A stretch of 64,000 nt of DNA, taken from the NCBI GenBank assembly GCA_034359265.1, contig CP136890.1:50425001-50489000 (forward strand), given 5' to 3'. The notes below the pieces were generated by a model, which did no database searches, had not been told where the DNA came from, and was given only the letters and a program-made list of their open reading frames with translations. Below, piece by piece: positions 47,867 through 58,440 of this stretch. The DNA is from Canna indica (Eukaryota > Streptophyta > Magnoliopsida > Zingiberales > Cannaceae). Numbering within the stretch: the first letter of the stretch is position 1; each line of letters opens with the position of its first letter. Made by a program: the position numbers and the translations under genes.

Positions 47867-48012
47867 AGAATATCGTTCGAAACTAACATGGAAATATCAT
47901 GAAGAGGGTGTTTTCCAATAAAAGCTTCGAGATTCACAAACAATATTTCAGCACAAAGTCCACATCTTATTGTGACAATATTGTTAAACGAATTGTTGCT
48001 CGGTACATTAAC
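47034..48012 (-). pseudogene. YABBY transcription factor gene fragment, copy 1
   Basis: Three exons on the minus strand. 48012-47888, after a GTGTGCAG acceptor: VNVPSNNSFNNIVTIRCGLC, then AEILFVNLEAF, which is the second half of the C2C2 zinc finger with its last two cysteines. 47228-47183: TEKRCVTSAYNRFIK, up to a GTAAGT donor. 47109-47034: EEICRLKAKNSKINHKEAFS, then TIA and an A-run before GTAAAT. The last two make most of the HMG-like YABBY domain and join in frame across the intron as in normal YABBY genes. YABBY proteins set leaf and floral organ polarity. The first exon (first two cysteines) and the last exon are absent, and the A-run adds about one base. It is a captured fragment, but its splice sites look usable. 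Confidence 0.85.
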
Positions 48013-48257
48013 CTGCACACGGTAGAAATTAAGTAAAAGAATATTAAGAGAGACACAATTAAGTCTAGAAAATATATATCTACTTAATATATATGATTTG
48101 TCTTTATTCATAATTTATACAACTCCATGCACGCAGGTCATGTAGCATGTTTTCAGCACAATTAATTAAATGGTCTGATTAATTAATCTCGACCATCTCT
48201 CATGATCAGGATATGTTTGAGTGCGGGTGCTATCAAATACATACAGAGGGAGTAAAG

Positions 48258-48295
48258 AAGAAGAAGAAGAAGATGTGGTTGATTAGAAGAAGAAG

Positions 48296-48325
<30 letters not shown>
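48258..48325. repeat. (GAA)n microsatellite, copy 1
   Basis: A GAA run broken by GATGTGGTTGATTA words, which recur three times between 48272 and 48340. It is longer than its twin at about 53722-53795. Leu-rich frames on the minus strand derive from it. Confidence 0.9.
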
Positions 48326-48326
<1 letters not shown>

Positions 48327-48369
48327 TGTGGTTGATTAGAAGAAGAAGAGGCTGCTTGATTCTGCTTAT

Positions 48370-48755
48370 TGAATGTGGCGGTGTTGATGGTAGTGAATCC
48401 ATTGACGTAGTTCTCATTCATGCTCACCATCGTTTTCCTCTGCCCATCGCCGTACATGAGCAGATTCACCTTCTCTATCATTTTCCTACTGGCCCTCACG
48501 TAGATCACGTATTTGCTAGGCATGGCGTTGACCGAAGCCTGGATCGACTTGAAGTCCCCACTACCATCCTATTCGCGAGCAGCTATAAGCCGACGACTGC
48601 TAGTGATCTGGATATTGTCGAGGTTGAGGATCTTGAGCACGTGCTAGCTGATGCACAATGGCGAAGGCGTTGCTGGTGAGCTGCGTGGAGTTGAGGAGGC
48701 CGCCTTGCATCACCGCCTTGAGGTCCCGACTGCGTGATGTCGTCGATGCAGGTCT
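48370..48755 (-). pseudogene. Pectinesterase (with inhibitor-domain) gene fragment, copy 1
   Basis: Read on the minus strand from 48755: QTCIDDITQS, then after a frameshift LKAVMQGGLLNSTQLTSNAF (end of the inhibitor-like pro-domain), then in another frame VLKILNLDNIQI and RRLIAARE, a TAG, DGSGDFKSIQASVNAMPSKY, VIYVRA, KVNLLMYGDGQRKTMVS and FTTINTATFN. These are the junction and first strands of the pectin methylesterase domain. The enzyme removes methyl groups from cell-wall pectin. The catalytic part, with its two aspartates and the QDTL motif, is absent. Frameshifts and the stop replacing Gln in QDGSGDF exclude function. It lies upstream of, and on the same strand as, the YABBY exons, and comes from a different gene. 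Confidence 0.85.
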
Positions 48756-49190
48756 GCTAGAGAAGAAGAAGAAACGTAATGAGAAAGTAACGGCTGTATA
48801 TTAATTGTGGAAAGGGGAGACAGGAATCGTGTGAGAGGGAGGATGAGTAGTAGCTGTAAATTAATTGATAGAGGAAACGTGTGAGAGAGTGTAAAGGGCG
48901 CAAAACAGACGTATTAAAAAAAAAAGCAGGCGTATTAAATTAAAAAAATTCCGAAACTGCCTCTCTCTCTCTTTCTCTTCACGTAAATAGGACGTTTAAT
49001 TGTTAAATGAAATGACATTAATAAAGAAGGTAATTGAAGAGGAGAGAGAGGAGATTTGATTGAGAGAGAGGAGTTAAAAGAGAGAGGGAGAGGTGGAGAC
49101 GTGAGAGAGGAATTAAAAGATAGAGAATACATATGAGATTGGTTTAATAAGGAGAGAGAATTAAATCTATATAACGTTTGAATTAGGGGT

Positions 49191-49673
49191 GAGCAAAAAA
49201 AACCAGTTTTTCGGTTAACCGGAAAACCGGTCCGAAACTGAACCGGTTTTTCCGGTTAACCGAACCGGTTTTTTCGGTTTCGGTTTTTTTTTTTTTGGAA
49301 AAATCGGTTTTCGGTTTCGGTCCGAGAGGTAAAAAGTCCACCGGTTTCGGTTAACCGACCGGTTGGATATAATTTATTAATTTTTAATTATATATATAAT
49401 AATAAATTATAAAATATAAAAAATTACAGAAAATTATAAAAAAATTATAAAAAATATTAAAAAAATATTAAAATATTTTTAAAAATCAAAAAATATTTTT
49501 TAAAAAAATAATAAAAATATTAGTTTTTGTAGAACATTATCTTGGTTCAATGGTTTCACTTTTTTTTTTCTCAATGAGAATTTGCTATTTATTTAGGTTT
49601 TTCTCCATGATTTGCATAATATTATTATGTTTGTAGGTTAAAAAAAATTATTGGTTAACCGAAAATTATTGGT
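49191..49673. mobile_element. CGGTT-rich element filling the duplication junction
   Basis: It begins AGGGGTGAGCAAAAAAAACC and contains dense CCGGTTTTTCGGTTAACC words to about 49370, then AT-rich DNA, and ends near TTGGTTAACCGAAAATTATT. The AGGGGTGAGC start matches the reverse of the end at 2791-2800. It has no coding capacity. It separates the two copies of the 5-kb duplication exactly. Confidence 0.6.
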
Positions 49674-51052
49674 TAACTGTTAGATGTTGAAAGTTTTTCG
49701 GATGGGTTTGCACATACTTGATAATTCTATTTTTACAGAAGATGGCCCCCTTCTATTTTTCAGCATTATTTCATTTATTGCAGCTCACAATATTGACTGA
49801 AGGTGCATTTCTTTTTATTACATCCGTATGTGTGGTGTACTTATTCTTTTAGCAAAACATCATATTTAATATTTTCTTAAATCTCCTCGTCTAGTTGAAG
49901 TTGCATTTCTTTTTTTACACATATAAGATGTTACTTGCGTTATGTATATGGAGCATGTTCAATGCTCTTTTCATCATTTATTGCTCTTACCAGTTACCCC
50001 AAATTTGCCAATTGAATGAATCATAACAGGATAACATCTAACAATCCTTAAAAAACTCTTCATCTAAGTGATGTAATTGTTTTTGTATTTCTGTTATTAG
50101 CTTCCACCATATTTTCATGTTTTAATATCATATTTTACTGCAAGAATATACGGGAGAAATACTTTCATGAATTCGTGGTCACAACACTTTGTCTTCTATA
50201 AAGTGATTGCAAGATTAAAATAAATTCCTTCTGACTATTTTTATTTTTATTTATTGGAAACAAGGCTGTTCCTACTGGCCCATTTGATGTTTATTAAACT
50301 TCTTTTGAAATTTCCAACCTTGTTAAGCTCTATTATCTGGTTAAACAGAAAATTTATTTATTCAATATCCAGTCCCACTTTTCCTAGAATAGTTTGTTGT
50401 TTTCCCTTTAGAGCCTTCTATTTTTGCACTCTAAATTCTAAAAGCCATAGTGGTGATATATATTTAACTAGGCAAATTTAATTGTTAGTTTATTACATAA
50501 TAATTTTGAATTTGTACATCATGTTTGCATGAGACTTTATTACATTGCATTATCTTGTATGCTAGTATGCAACATATGCATCAAATTGCTATATCTATTT
50601 TAATGGAAGTTACTAATTCTGATATACTTGAAAACTAGTCGAAAACCCGCGCGTTGCGCAATTATATATATACATAATTAAATTTAAATAAATTATATAT
50701 ATACATAATTATCAAAATTAATTTAAATTAAATATACTTTTAAATAATAATATTAATATCCAAATAATTAAGAGTAATAGTACATATCTCATATATATAT
50801 ATATAAGTGTAAACAAAATAGTAAATATTAATTTAATTTAATTTATACAATTTAAAAGTAAAAATATACATACCTCTTTTTAAATATAATTTTTGTTTAT
50901 TGCTTAAAATCCACTTAAAACACTAATAATGAAATTGGGAAAATAAATCGAGAAATTGAAATCAATGATATATATTGCTTAATAATATTAATGAATGCAG
51001 TATAAAAATTATATTTTTATAGAATATAAAATAAATAATTGGTTATAATTAT

Positions 51053-51113
<61 letters not shown>

Positions 51114-52513
51114 TCTATACAAATAGTTAGAATTATTAAAATTACATATTATAAAAAAATAGCATTAAACCAACTCAGAGCATAATATTATTTTATTTCA
51201 CTTAAAATATCTGAAAATTAAAAAGATTAAAAAACATAATCCAATATTATTTGGTTCAAATTATAAAATATAAAACTTAATCACCATATAAAATTATGAA
51301 TAAAAACAAATTTATGAGAGATGAAAAAATCGTTATAAAAAATAATATGTCTGTGCATAGATCAAATCATTATCATAGTTATTGTAGCATGTGCTATCAA
51401 TCTTGTATCAAAATTGTCATTGTCGACGTCTTCATCGCCATCGTGAGCTCTTGCAATAACCTAATAAAAAGTATGTAATAATAATATTAGGAATCATCAT
51501 AACACTGAGAAAACTCAAACAAAATTAATTATAAATCTCAAATCACCATCATATAAAAAATAATAGAAAAAATATATTTAAAAAACTCAAGTAAAATTTT
51601 GCCCTAATTACCAACAAAAGCAAGAATATAGAGATGGAAAACTTGTATGTCTAAGAGATAGAAAAGAAACAAAATATGTATAAAATGCACAAATTTTAGA
51701 TCTAAATTTATAAATAAATTAAGAAATAAATATTAAAATTGCACTAAATGTTACCGATATAATTTTTATGTTTATAAACTGCACATATATGCGCAATAAG
51801 AAAGGAATTTGTAATTAATATTTAATATAAAATTTAATGACACATATTAATGAAATGGAATTTATTGGATAAAAAAATAAATAAAATATATGAGGAGTAC
51901 AAATTGGAGATCTAAATTGATAATTAAATTGAGAAATAGGTACCTAAACTACAATAATGTCATTAAAGATTAAAAACAATTATCTTTAGAAACCACACAT
52001 TTTTTTATAATAAGGAAAAAATATTTAATATTTAATATGAATTTAATAATGTAATTAATATTTAACATAAATTTTAATGACATAAAATAATGAAATGGAA
52101 TTAAAATTGGATTCATAATGCGACATTAATTGAAATTCTAAAATTGCACATTTTTCTACAGTAAAAAAGGAAATACAATTAAAAATTAATTCTAAATGTA
52201 AAAAATGAGAAAACTTGCACAGTAAGCATTGTTTAAAAGAAAACCTACGTAATAAGCATTATTCAAGCTATGACTTCAGCACCTGCACAACATCAGGGAA
52301 AACAATTATTTCCCATAAGAATTAATGGAATTCAATCTCAATAGTGCAAGAAAATACTATGATGAAACCAAATAAAATCCAACAAATTCAACTAATACAT
52401 TAATGTATTGAATAATGTACATGCCACATATAAGAAAAAATTATTTGATTAAAGTGAAAATGTGTTTCAAGAATACATATAACTTAATTTAACATTAGCG
52501 GTAATTATTTACA

Positions 52514-53482
52514 TTTTTTTGCTGTAGTGCTGAAAGCTTCCTTGTGGCTGATCTTAGGATTTTTTGCCTTTAGACGGCAGATCTCCTCCCTGTACACATG
52601 AAAGGAAAAAAACATACATTATTTGTTAATCACAGGAATTAGTTACTTCATTTGCAACTTACTTTATAAATTTGTTGTAGGCAGAAGTAACACATCGCTT
52701 TTCTGTAGCTGCATGCATAGGAAACTAAGTTGCATGCACTCAGATGATGTTTCTAGAATATAAACATTGAAAGAATAATAAAAGAAAATATCGAATACAT
52801 ATGGTAAGTAATTAATTAAGTTTACGATGGATAAGTTGCATTTGTTGCTGAACATAATCCACTGTACGTGTTCATTAGTGATAGCCTGGCAAGCTTTGAA
52901 GAGGAACATCTACAATCCATGTATTAGATATGTTGCAATGACCCAATGTTTTGATTCTGCATTCACTCCTTCATATATATATATATATATATATATGTGT
53001 GATATTTTCTCATAGTATTATCTAAGTAAATATATATAACCACATATTACTATTTTATTATCATAAATAAATTATATATAGTATTACATATAAACACAGC
53101 TCGAACTATGTTCGTTCGAGCAGACAAATGGAAAGCTCAAATTAAACTTTTAAATGAATTGGTAATGAACTCCAAGAAGAGATCATCGCATGCAATTTCC
53201 TTTTGCAGAGTCGAAGGTAAATATATGAATGCATGTAATATATATTCATGATAAATTAGTTCAGAACAAATATTAGGTGTATAAGACGTGAAAATACCAA
53301 ATTTAGCATATATATATATATATATATATATATAAGAGAATATCGTTCGAAACTAACATGGAAATATCATGAAGAGGGTGTTTTCCAATAAAAGCTTCGA
53401 GATTCACAAACAATATTTCAGCACAAAGTCCACATCTTATTGTGACAATATTGTTAAACGAATTGTTGCTCGGTACATTAAC
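52514..53482 (-). pseudogene. YABBY transcription factor gene fragment, copy 2
   Basis: Exons at 53482-53358, 52708-52663 and 52589-52514 correspond one to one with copy 1 and encode the same peptides (for example NNIVTIRCGLC, TSAYNRFIK, EEICRLKAKNPKI-type with Ser for Pro). Donor and acceptor dinucleotides are retained. The last exon differs slightly in its A-run neighbourhood (GCAGCAAAAAAATG against GCTATAG in copy 1), so the residue before the run is Thr-Ala here. As in copy 1 there is no first or last exon. The sameness reflects recent duplication rather than selection. Confidence 0.82.
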
Positions 53483-53837
53483 CTGCACACGGTAGAAATT
53501 AAGTAAAAGAATATTAAGAGAGACACAATTAAGTCTAGAAAATATATATCTACTTAATATATATGATTTGTCTTTATTCATAATTTATACAACTCCATGC
53601 ACGCAGGTCATGTAGCATGTTTTCAGCACAATTAATTAAATGGTCTGATTAATTAATCTCGACCATCTCTCATGATCAGGATATGTTTGAGTGCGGGTGC
53701 TATCAAATACATACAGAGGGAGTAAAGAAGAAGAAGAAGAAGATGTGGTTGATTAGAAGAAGAAGAAGAAGAAGAAGAAGAAGAAGAAGCTGTGGTTGAT
53801 TAGAAGAAGAAGAGGCTGCTTGATTCTGCTTATTGAA

Positions 53838-54225
53838 TGTGGCGGTGTTGATGGTAGTGAATCCATTGACGTAGTTCTCATTCATGCTCACCATCGTTTT
53901 CCTCTGCCCATCGCCGTACATGAGCAGATTCACCTTCTCTATCATTTTCCTACTGGCCCTCACGTAGATCACGTATTTGCTAGGCATGGCGTTGACCGAA
54001 GCCTGGATCGACTTGAAGTCCCCACTACCATCCTATTCGCGAGCAGCTATAAGCCGACGACTGCTAGTGATCTGGATATTGTCGAGGTTGACGATCTTGA
54101 GCACGTGCTAGCTGATGCACAATGGCGAAGGCGTTGCTGGTGAGCTGCGTGGAGTTGAAGAGGCCGCCTTGCATCACCGCCTTGAGGTCCCGACTGCGTG
54201 ATGTCGTCGATGCAGGTCTGCTAGA
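53838..54225 (-). pseudogene. Pectinesterase gene fragment, copy 2
   Basis: It repeats copy 1 with the same frameshifts and the same TAG before DGSGDF, so the damage is older than the duplication. Single-base differences occur (GTTGACGAT for GTTGAGGAT near 54090; GAAGAGG for GAGGAGG near 54160). The MPSKYVIYVRA and NLLMYGDGQRKT blocks are intact. It is a non-functional piece of the pectinesterase gene family. Confidence 0.82.
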
Positions 54226-54786
54226 GAAGAAGAAGAAACGTAATGAGAAAGTAACGGCTGTATATTAATTGTGGAAAGGGGAGACAGGAATCGTGTGAGA
54301 GGGAGGATGAGTAGTAGCTGTAAATTAATTGATAGAGGAAACGTGTGAGAGAGTGTAAAGGGCGCAAAACAGACGTATTAAAAAAAAAAGCAGGCGTATT
54401 AAATTAAAAAAATTCCGAAACTGCCTCTCTCTCTCTTTCTCTTCACGTAAATAGGACGTTTAATTGTTAAATGAAATGACATTAATAAAGAAGGTAATTG
54501 AAGAGGAGAGAGAGGAGATTTGATTGAGAGAGAGGAGTTAAAAGAGAGAGGGAGAGGTGGAGACGTGAGAGAGGAATTAAAAGATAGAGAATACATATGA
54601 GATTGGTTTAATAAGGAGAGAGAATTAAATCTATATAACGTTTGAATTGAAATAATTGGTAAGAGAGAGAAAGTAATTTGAAAAATATATATTTGCCTAA
54701 AAATTGTAAATTTGCCATGTCAGCAAACAAAGCTTTTGAAGATGCCACATGGCAAGTTTGTATCTTGCTTTTATATATATATATAG

Positions 54787-55581
54787 ATCATAATTCAAAT
54801 CAAATGTTCCAAATCTATCATTAATCATACCTAAATACTTGTTTGAGTATGCATGAAAATCTTCCACATTTGTTATCATAGAGGCTTGGAACTTTTGTTG
54901 GAAAGTTGTGTAAACATGTGAAACTGTGGAGTTTAGTATATCTAGGGGTCATGAGGATTTCGTTTTTTTCCCCTCCATTTCTGGATTCATACTACTTAGT
55001 TTGCTTTATTATATTTTCTTTCTTCATTAGTATGTTTGTCATTGATTAATATCTCACTTTAGACAAATTATCGTGTACTATTGTATGCATCACAAATGAC
55101 AGGTTAATATCCCAGTTTAGACAAATTGTCATTAGAGTTCTTGTATACTTGTTGTTGAGAAGATGGTTTAATTTGAGAACCTTTAATTTGATTAATATTT
55201 AATTTGATTTTTGTCTTTTCTCCCTCCATTTTTAGATTTATACTGCTCAGTTTGCTTTACTATACTTTCTTTCTTAATTAATATGCTTGTCATTGGTTAA
55301 TATCCCAATTTACACAAATTGCCGTGTTGGTGTGGTACTAAGCTTGTCATGCATTGTTACTTTAATGACTAATGAATAGCAACTTACTGAGTTGGTTTAG
55401 GATCTGCATTTTCTAAAAATAAAAAAAGAACTAATTGACATAGTTATATGGTTAAATATCAATTATTGGTAATATTAGTTATATATGTATTGGCTTGATA
55501 GGTATTTGAGAACTTTTTTGCTGACCAATTGATGTGTTTTTAAATGCCTTTTTTGATGTGATTTGCATACTTCTTATTCAG
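54787..55581. other. Spacer with short internal repeats
   Basis: GGTTAATATCCCA(G/A)TTTA(G/C)ACAAATT occurs near 55103 and 55297, with a third looser copy near 55048. TTTGCTTTA(T/C)TATA(T/C)TTTCTTTCTT occurs near 55000 and 55251. No exon until the acceptor at 55579. Confidence 0.55.
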
Positions 55582-56100
55582 GTTACGGTGTACAAATTGA
55601 TGTGCAAAGAAACACGCAAAGAAAAGATTTTGCAAAGGACAAGTGCAACAGCTAGTCATGACAGGTGGCCATGTTGAAGGTGATCTTTTGAAGCCTAAGG
55701 ATGTAGTTTCTCTTCTCCTTGATGACGGTCAGTTAGAGCATAAATTAAGAGAAATACCACAACAGGTAGGTATCCCTTAATATTGCTTGATTTATACTCG
55801 ACCTCCTTAACCTATAGTGGAAAACATGGTTTGTCACACCATGCTACGTCAAAGGGTTATCTTTCGTCAGACTTTGCACTTTATAGTTATGTAGTTATGC
55901 TGGTTGGAATTTCTTGTTTAACTTAAATATACAACGGTTGAGGCCTAGTCATTGCATGTAAGCCTCAGTTTGTTTATCATGTGGCTGCGTATTTATTGTA
56001 TTATCTTTCCTTATATGCTAAGGATGGGAAAAATAAAAAGCGAATGAAGGGAATACGAGTAGATGCTGATGGTGATGTATCTCTGGAGGACTTCACATAA
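55582..56100 (+). pseudogene. INO80 chromatin-remodelling ATPase gene fragment
   Basis: Two exons on the plus strand. 55582-55765, after TTCAG: VTVYKLMCKETRKEKILQRT, then about a dozen bases missing and a frame change, then QLVMTGGHVEGDLLKPKDVV and SLLLDDGQLEHKLREIPQQ, up to a GTAGGT donor. About 56020-56100: KDGKNKKRMKGIRVDADGDV, then SLEDFT and a TAA. These correspond to the end of the helicase C domain of plant INO80, the VVSLLLDD block and the basic stretch after it. INO80 slides and exchanges nucleosomes. The frameshift, the early stop and the absence of the ATPase domain upstream make it a pseudogene or stranded 3' fragment. Confidence 0.8.
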
Positions 56101-56157
56101 ATGACATAAATATAAAGTCCTAGATAACATAAAATGCATAGCAAAAAGGAACATCTA

Positions 56158-56690
56158 CCATAAATGTATGTAAGTGAGCTAATAATATCTATTTTTGCAG
56201 ATGTTATTTGGTTTCATCATTGTAGTTGTTACTTATTAAGCTAATTGTAGCCTGCATCTACAATCTTGTTTAATTTTAATGATAATGCTAACTTCAGATT
56301 TGAGCATCGATTTCACCAATCTGCAAGCAGGTAATCTATACTTCTAATTCTAGGGTTTGTGTGATTTCTCTATCTTCATATATCACATTAACTGATGTCT
56401 TTTTCTCTAAACAATTGATGACTGAGAATTATAACTTATAAACTGCATAGTTTATCCTTACTATTTATCTTGAGTTAATGATGTTTAGTAATGAGATTGA
56501 ATCAAGTCTATTGACATTCATGAGATAGATATCAACTGCTATTTATAAACATCACTTGTGTCTTTGTTATATAATTTGACATCGATTATTTTTAAGGTAG
56601 AGTGTACTTTATGGTATCTTTCGGCTGTTGTCAATGCACAGAAAGCCACCAAAATGATCTACATTAGTTTTACATTAGCATTTTAAAGGA
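56158..56690 (+). repeat. Segment paralogous to 10238-10770, with the empty site at 56161
   Basis: ACATCTACCATAAATGTATG spans the point where the other locus carries the 6.1-kb nested stack, with only one TAA. Past it the two loci run together for about 530 bp. An exon-like piece at about 56298-56330 reads FRFEHRFHQSASR before GTAATC. It directly follows the INO80 fragment, so it may belong to the same stranded block. Confidence 0.75.
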
Positions 56691-57153
56691 GGCAATAACG
56701 GCTTCGTACCAATTTTGGCAGGAAGTTTTCTCCAGCAACCATTTTCATGCTTGAGAATGTACTTGAAAAATTTAATTGCTAACATCCTTAGGATATGGAT
56801 TATTTTCCTTGACCAATATAGGAGAGTATGATAAGAAACAAAGTAAATTCCTCAACATTAATCGCTTCCTATTTCATAACACTCTGTTGGTAATGATTTT
56901 TTGGTGATTGTGCTTGTAGAACTGCTCCCATTTCAGACATTCAACATGGATTATTAGTGGTTGGAGTTTCTGTTCTCTCACTTGAACTTGTGACTACCAA
57001 TCCTCAGCTTTGTATCAAGTCTCTTGTTGCTGATATAAAGGTCACAAACAAGAGCATTTAAATACTCTGCATATTTTTGTGCCATACAATTATTACCTCT
57101 GATCTAATGTAATGGATAGATTCTATTATTTTTATTTCTTAATAGTTTCATAC
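56680..57153 (+). repeat. Unidentified gene fragment, copy a
   Basis: First part reads FKGGNNGFVPILAGSFLQQP, then FSCLRMYLKNLIANILRIWI, IFLDQYRRV and a stop. After an intron-like gap and AG a second exon-like part (56922-57042) reads TAPISDIQHGLLVVGVSVLS, LELVTTNPQLCIKSLVADIK and then GTCACA. It matches 59187-59661 over its whole length. The peptide has hydrophobic stretches, but I cannot name the family. Confidence 0.6.
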
Positions 57154-58049
57154 CACTAGCACTCGAGAAACTCTAAGGTGCAACTTCAGAATCGCGAGGC
57201 GAAGCAAGCTACTCAGTCGACAAAGATAAAAGTGATTGTCCCCGTGCTCGCGAACATGTTGGAAGAGAAGATGTCAATGTGGAAGAAGGGGAGATTGAGT
57301 TTGATGCTAATAGATGCGAGCATGATGTCGTAGATGCCTAGATGGAGAATGAGTTTGCTTCGCGCTCGAACTACAACGCCTCGTTGCTGTAGCTTCTCGT
57401 CACCATCTTCTCTGACAACAACCGTGCTATACAAGAGACTAGCTAGTGTCACGTCATTGGGAGAGAGCAGGAACACTTACAATGGTATGTCACATCAATA
57501 GCATAGAACTAATTATTTTAATTAGTAGATCTATGAGTTATTCTTTGTTTTGAAACTAGTAACCAACATCTTGATCAATTCTATGTGTTCACCTTTTGTT
57601 GATTGAATGCACTAATATTTCATCTTCTTCTATGATTTAGAGGTATATCATATTATGTTATTCTTGAATATTAATGTTATATAATCTGTAGTGGGATTAT
57701 TCCCTTCATTATGCAAGAGAAAGGAAATGGCTTCTTGCTTAGTGCTTTTACCTAGTGTTTTTTGTTTGGTATTGGGTACATTAACCTTAGTTCATCTAAA
57801 TTATGTGGATCATAACTACAATAGTTGGAACTAGATTCAAATAGGAAATAAAAAGTTTATTTACTGCCATTTAATAAAATTCATTTAAACAGTCACCTTG
57901 TGTGTAAGCTTGTAAGGTTTTGATATGCTTTGTGAATTGACCTGCATATGCTTCTTTTCAATATACTTCTTTTCAATTTGCTTAGTTCAATATGCTAAAA
58001 TTCATTTGAATAGTCCTCTTGTGTGTAAAATTCATTTGACCTTAGTTCA
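57154..58049 (+). other. Spacer with one degenerate coding-like stretch
   Basis: 57190-57450 is GC-richer than its surroundings and reads in one frame SRGEASYSVDKDKSDCPRAR, EHVGREDVNVEEGEIEFDAN and RCEHDVVDA, then a stop, then MENEFASRSNYNA. It is acidic and unlike chance AT-rich DNA, but unidentified. The rest is AT-rich. Confidence 0.4.
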
Positions 58050-58440
58050 TGTATACGTAATGTTTTAATATGCTATTTTGTTATTTTTAATAAAAAATAT
58101 GCATTATGGAAAAAAAGAGAAGCTTAGTTGTGTAATTAAAGATAACTAATTTCCCATTACCTTAAGATCATGAAACTAATACATGCTTTATTTGTCATGC
58201 AGGTACCAACATATTTTGAAGGAGGCGAAAATGGTTTCTTACCAACTTTAGCAGGAAGTTGACTCCAACAACCATTTCCATGCATGAGGCTCAACCACTG
58301 GTCCTCTTCTGGCAACCACAGCCTTCACCAGCACCAGTGACTCACCATTGGCTTCTTGAATGTCTCGCACCCCATCACAAACAATGCACCACTCTTCGGA
58401 GCTTTCCACTGAATGGCTATGTAGCTTAATTCTTTTATAT
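58050..58440 (+). repeat. Unidentified gene fragment, copy b
   Basis: 58050-58270 matches 59035-59255, including the intron-like lead-in (AGAGAAGCTTAGTTGTGTAA). Where the others read FKGGDNGFVPTLAGSF, this copy reads FEGGENGFLPTLAGS and then TGA. After about 58275 it diverges into a GC-richer stretch (to 58420) with no match in the window. Confidence 0.6.

Larger units (their letters stand above)
44239..49190. repeat. Large tandem duplication, copy 1
   Basis: From TAACTGTTAGATG to ATAACGTTTGAATT this 4.95-kb block matches 49674-54648 almost base for base. The offset is 5435 bp at the left and about 5464 bp at the right; the change comes from differing AT and GAA microsatellites. Point differences are rare (a few per kb by eye), so the duplication is young. 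It ends where a CGGTT-rich element starts. Confidence 0.95.
45200..49190 (-). mobile_element. Gene-capturing transposon, copy 1 (right end lost)
   Basis: The left edge CTAGTCGAAAACCCGCGCGT matches that of copy 2 at 50635. Inside are AT-rich filler, YABBY exons (47034-48012) and a pectinesterase piece (48370-48755), both on the minus strand. Compared with copy 2 it lacks the last 140 bp or so, including the hairpin and the TATATATAG end, because the duplicated unit stops at 49190. Confidence 0.6.
49674..54648. repeat. Large tandem duplication, copy 2
   Basis: Same order and orientation as 44239-49190. Its left edge TAACTGTTAG follows the CGGTT-rich element, with TTAAC shared at the seam. After ACGTTTGAATT it continues with GAAATAATTGGTAAGAGAG, the native sequence that copy 1 lacks. 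The AT microsatellite at 51057-51108 is about 30 bp longer than in copy 1. Confidence 0.95.
50635..54786 (-). mobile_element. Gene-capturing transposon, copy 2, both ends present
   Basis: About 4.15 kb from CTAGTCGAAAACCCGCGCGT to CTTTTATATATATATATAG. The left end holds GCGCGTTGCGC. Near the right end TTGCCATGT (54712-54720) pairs with ACATGGCAA (54747-54755) as a hairpin some 30 bp before the terminus. A subterminal hairpin and captured exons from two genes on one strand are reminiscent of Helitrons, but a clean TC start and CTRR end in an AT site are not evident; Pack-MULE is the main alternative. No transposase is encoded. The boundaries are inferred from copy comparison and motif. Confidence 0.55.

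Noticed and set aside
48326..48679. 117-codon plus-strand frame (also at 53796)
   Set aside because: It is the antisense shadow of the pectinesterase fragment, whose minus-strand reading matches a known family.
54712..54755. Hairpin considered as a microRNA precursor
   Set aside because: The stem is only 9 bp with a 26-base loop, much too short; it fits better as a transposon subterminal hairpin.
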